From: an uncultured Collinsella sp.
Lineage (GTDB): Bacteria; Actinomycetota; Coriobacteriia; Coriobacteriales; Coriobacteriaceae
Assembly (NCBI GenBank): GCA_900541065.1
Contig: UQIE01000017.1
Span: 1-48,265 of the forward strand
Direction: 5' to 3'
Length of the DNA: 48,265 nucleotides
Position numbers and translations under genes: made by a program. Shown piece by piece: positions 47,101-48,265 of the stretch. The number at the start of each line of letters is the position of its first letter. The first letter of the stretch is position 1. The notes under the pieces were generated by a model. The model was not told the DNA's origin, did not search any database, and saw only the letters and a list, made by a program, of their open reading frames with translations.

Positions 47101-48168
47101 ATGCGCGACAAGCTCGAAAAGATCATTAAGGCCTACGAGGAGCTCGAGAAGAAGCTTTCCGACCCGGCCGTCGCCTCCGACATCAAGGAGTTCACGCGTC
47201 TCAACAAGGAGTACGCACACCAGTCCGACCTCATCGCTGCCTCGCGCGAGTACATCGGCGCGCTCGATGACATCGAGGCCGCCAAGGAGATGCTCCGCGA
47301 CACCAGCGATGCGGACGAGAAGGAGATGCTCCAGATGGACATCTCCGAGAACGAGGAAAAGCTTCCCCAGCTCGAGGAAGACATCAAGTACATGCTCATC
47401 CCGAGTGACCCCAACGACGACAAGAACACCATCGTCGAGATTCGCTCCGCCGCCGGTGGCGACGAGGCAGCCATCTTCGCCGGCGACTTGTACAAGATGT
47501 ACCAGCGCTTCTGCGAATCGCGCGGCTGGAAGACCACCGTGCTCGATTCCAGCCCCAGCGAGGCCGGCGGCTTTAAGTCCATCGAGTTCAAGGTCGAGGG
47601 CGACCGCGTCTACTCCGTCATGAAGTTCGAGTCCGGCGTGCATCGCGTCCAGCGCGTTCCCAAGACCGAGTCCCAGGGCCGCATTCAGACCTCCACGGCT
47701 ACCGTCGCCGTACTTCCCGAGGCCGAGGAGATCGACGTCCAGATCAACCAGTCCGACCTGCGCATCGACACCTACTGCGCCTCCGGCCCTGGCGGTCAGT
47801 GCGTTAACACCACCTACTCCGCCGTGCGCATCACCCACCTGCCCACCAACACCGTGGTGCAGTCGCAGGAGCAGCGTTCCCAGATCCAGAACCGCGAGGT
47901 CTGCATGCAGATGCTGCGCGCCCGTCTGTACGAGATGGAACTCGAGAAGCAGCAGGCCGAGCTCGGTGCCGAGCGCCAGAGCCAGATCGGCCACGGCAAC
48001 CGTTCCGAGAAGATCCGTACCTACAACCAGCCCCAGGACCGCGTGACCGATCACCGTATCGGCTTCAACTCCACCTACAACGGCGTTCTTCTGGGCGATC
48101 AGCTCGGCACCGTCATCGAGGCGCTCGCCGCCGCCGAGCGAGCCGAGAAGCTGGCACAGGCTGTGTAG
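47101..48168 (+). CDS. prfA: Peptide chain release factor 1
   Basis: The 355-residue protein reads UAA and UAG stop codons and frees the finished chain on the ribosome. GPGGQCVNTT carries the universal GGQ loop whose Gln is methylated by PrmC. The stop-codon-reading tripeptide is PKT (in RVPKTESQGRIQTS), of the PxT type that defines RF1. The N-terminal coiled region, the core and the C-terminal helix have normal length. prmC often follows prfA; here a family B repeat follows and the window ends. Confidence 0.97.
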   Translation: MRDKLEKIIKAYEELEKKLSDPAVASDIKEFTRLNKEYAHQSDLIAASREYIGALDDIEAAKEMLRDTSDADEKEMLQMDISENEEKLPQLEEDIKYMLIPSDPNDDKNTIVEIRSAAGGDEAAIFAGDLYKMYQRFCESRGWKTTVLDSSPSEAGGFKSIEFKVEGDRVYSVMKFESGVHRVQRVPKTESQGRIQTSTATVAVLPEAEEIDVQINQSDLRIDTYCASGPGGQCVNTTYSAVRITHLPTNTVVQSQEQRSQIQNREVCMQMLRARLYEMELEKQQAELGAERQSQIGHGNRSEKIRTYNQPQDRVTDHRIGFNSTYNGVLLGDQLGTVIEALAAAERAEKLAQAV

Positions 48169-48170
48169 TA

Positions 48171-48265
48171 GGTTCCGCCGTTCTACCGAACGGCGGACCG
48201 GCCGACGCTGCGCGGGCCGCATTTGGACAATCTGACGTTCAACTTCAAGGGCGCGACCAGAAGGT
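48171..48265 (+). repeat. Family B structured element, 5' part, cut by the window end
   Basis: GGTTCCGCCGTTCTACCGAA and the rest of hairpin 1 (stem CCGCCGTTC / GAACGGCGG, loop TACC, 48171-48199) precede GGCCGACGCTGCGCG and a variable part, ending in GACCAGAAGGT, the same apical hairpin as at 42276-42286. It starts 2 bases after the prfA stop codon, as the 42-kb copy does after the epimerase stop. Confidence 0.8.

Overview
This GC-rich window looks like the chromosome of a Coriobacteriia member, most likely Collinsella or a close relative. The evidence is the Gram-positive cell-envelope genes (a sortase-type surface protein and an LTA-synthase-like enzyme), GC-rich codon use with GTG/TTG starts, heavy use of PTS and MDR-type ABC exporters, and a dense set of intergenic palindromes. 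The genus is inferred from overall character, not from a marker search.

Layout. 1-742: the SRP RNA gene (ffs) with its promoter, set among inverted repeats. 742-6361: a sortase-anchored coiled-coil surface protein (-), a heterodimeric ABC exporter pair (+) and a BilS-like flavodoxin (+). 6362-6921: gene-free, packed with hairpins. 6922-10312: an LTA-synthase-family enzyme (-) and a nitroreductase (+). 10479-15216: a Kup potassium transporter, a one-span small protein and a KdpD/KdpE-like two-component pair. 15312-18773: rlmKL (-) and a HAD phosphatase (+). 18818-23967: a DeoR regulator (-) divergent from a sugar locus in which two paralogous fructose-6-phosphate-aldolase-type genes flank an ascorbate-type PTS (IIA, IIB, IIC). 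24193-26340: tex (-). 26752-31177: an SDR / OFA-type MFS / Gfo-Idh dehydrogenase operon (-) with a divergent LysR gene. 31297-32118: a diguanylate cyclase gene cut off at its GGDEF motif. 32314-36539: a MarR-led operon for a second heterodimeric ABC exporter (-). 37021-40054: a pyridoxamine-kinase-like gene, a TIGR04076-type small protein, a low-molecular-weight tyrosine phosphatase (-) and an MFS exporter (-). 40314-46851: an unknown acidic membrane protein, an aldose-1-epimerase, a polar amino acid ABC importer and an M20 peptidase. 47101-48168: prfA.

Most genes form small functional modules: potassium uptake with its likely sensor/regulator, sugar uptake with aldol cleavage, transport with two dehydrogenases, and amino acid import with peptide hydrolysis. 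Both ABC exporter pairs carry the complementary degenerate and consensus ATP sites that mark obligate heterodimers.

The most unusual content is intergenic. At least four kinds of repeat occur. (1) A modular element at 36.6, 42.2 and 48.2 kb has a 9-bp hairpin whose stem sequence changes on both arms while pairing and a TA(A/C)C loop persist, followed by a constant CGACGCTGC box; this suggests selection on RNA or DNA structure. (2) A 77-bp repeat with an AAACGTAGTAGAT box occurs at 50-126 and, inverted, at 26.4 kb. (3) REP-like palindromes are built around GGGACAGTCCC-type cores. (4) There are large single-copy inverted repeats, for example with 28-bp perfect arms at 6.8 kb and 46/50-matched arms at 24 kb. 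No tRNA, rRNA, CRISPR array, intact transposase or prophage was seen. All identifications come from reading motifs; no database search was run.
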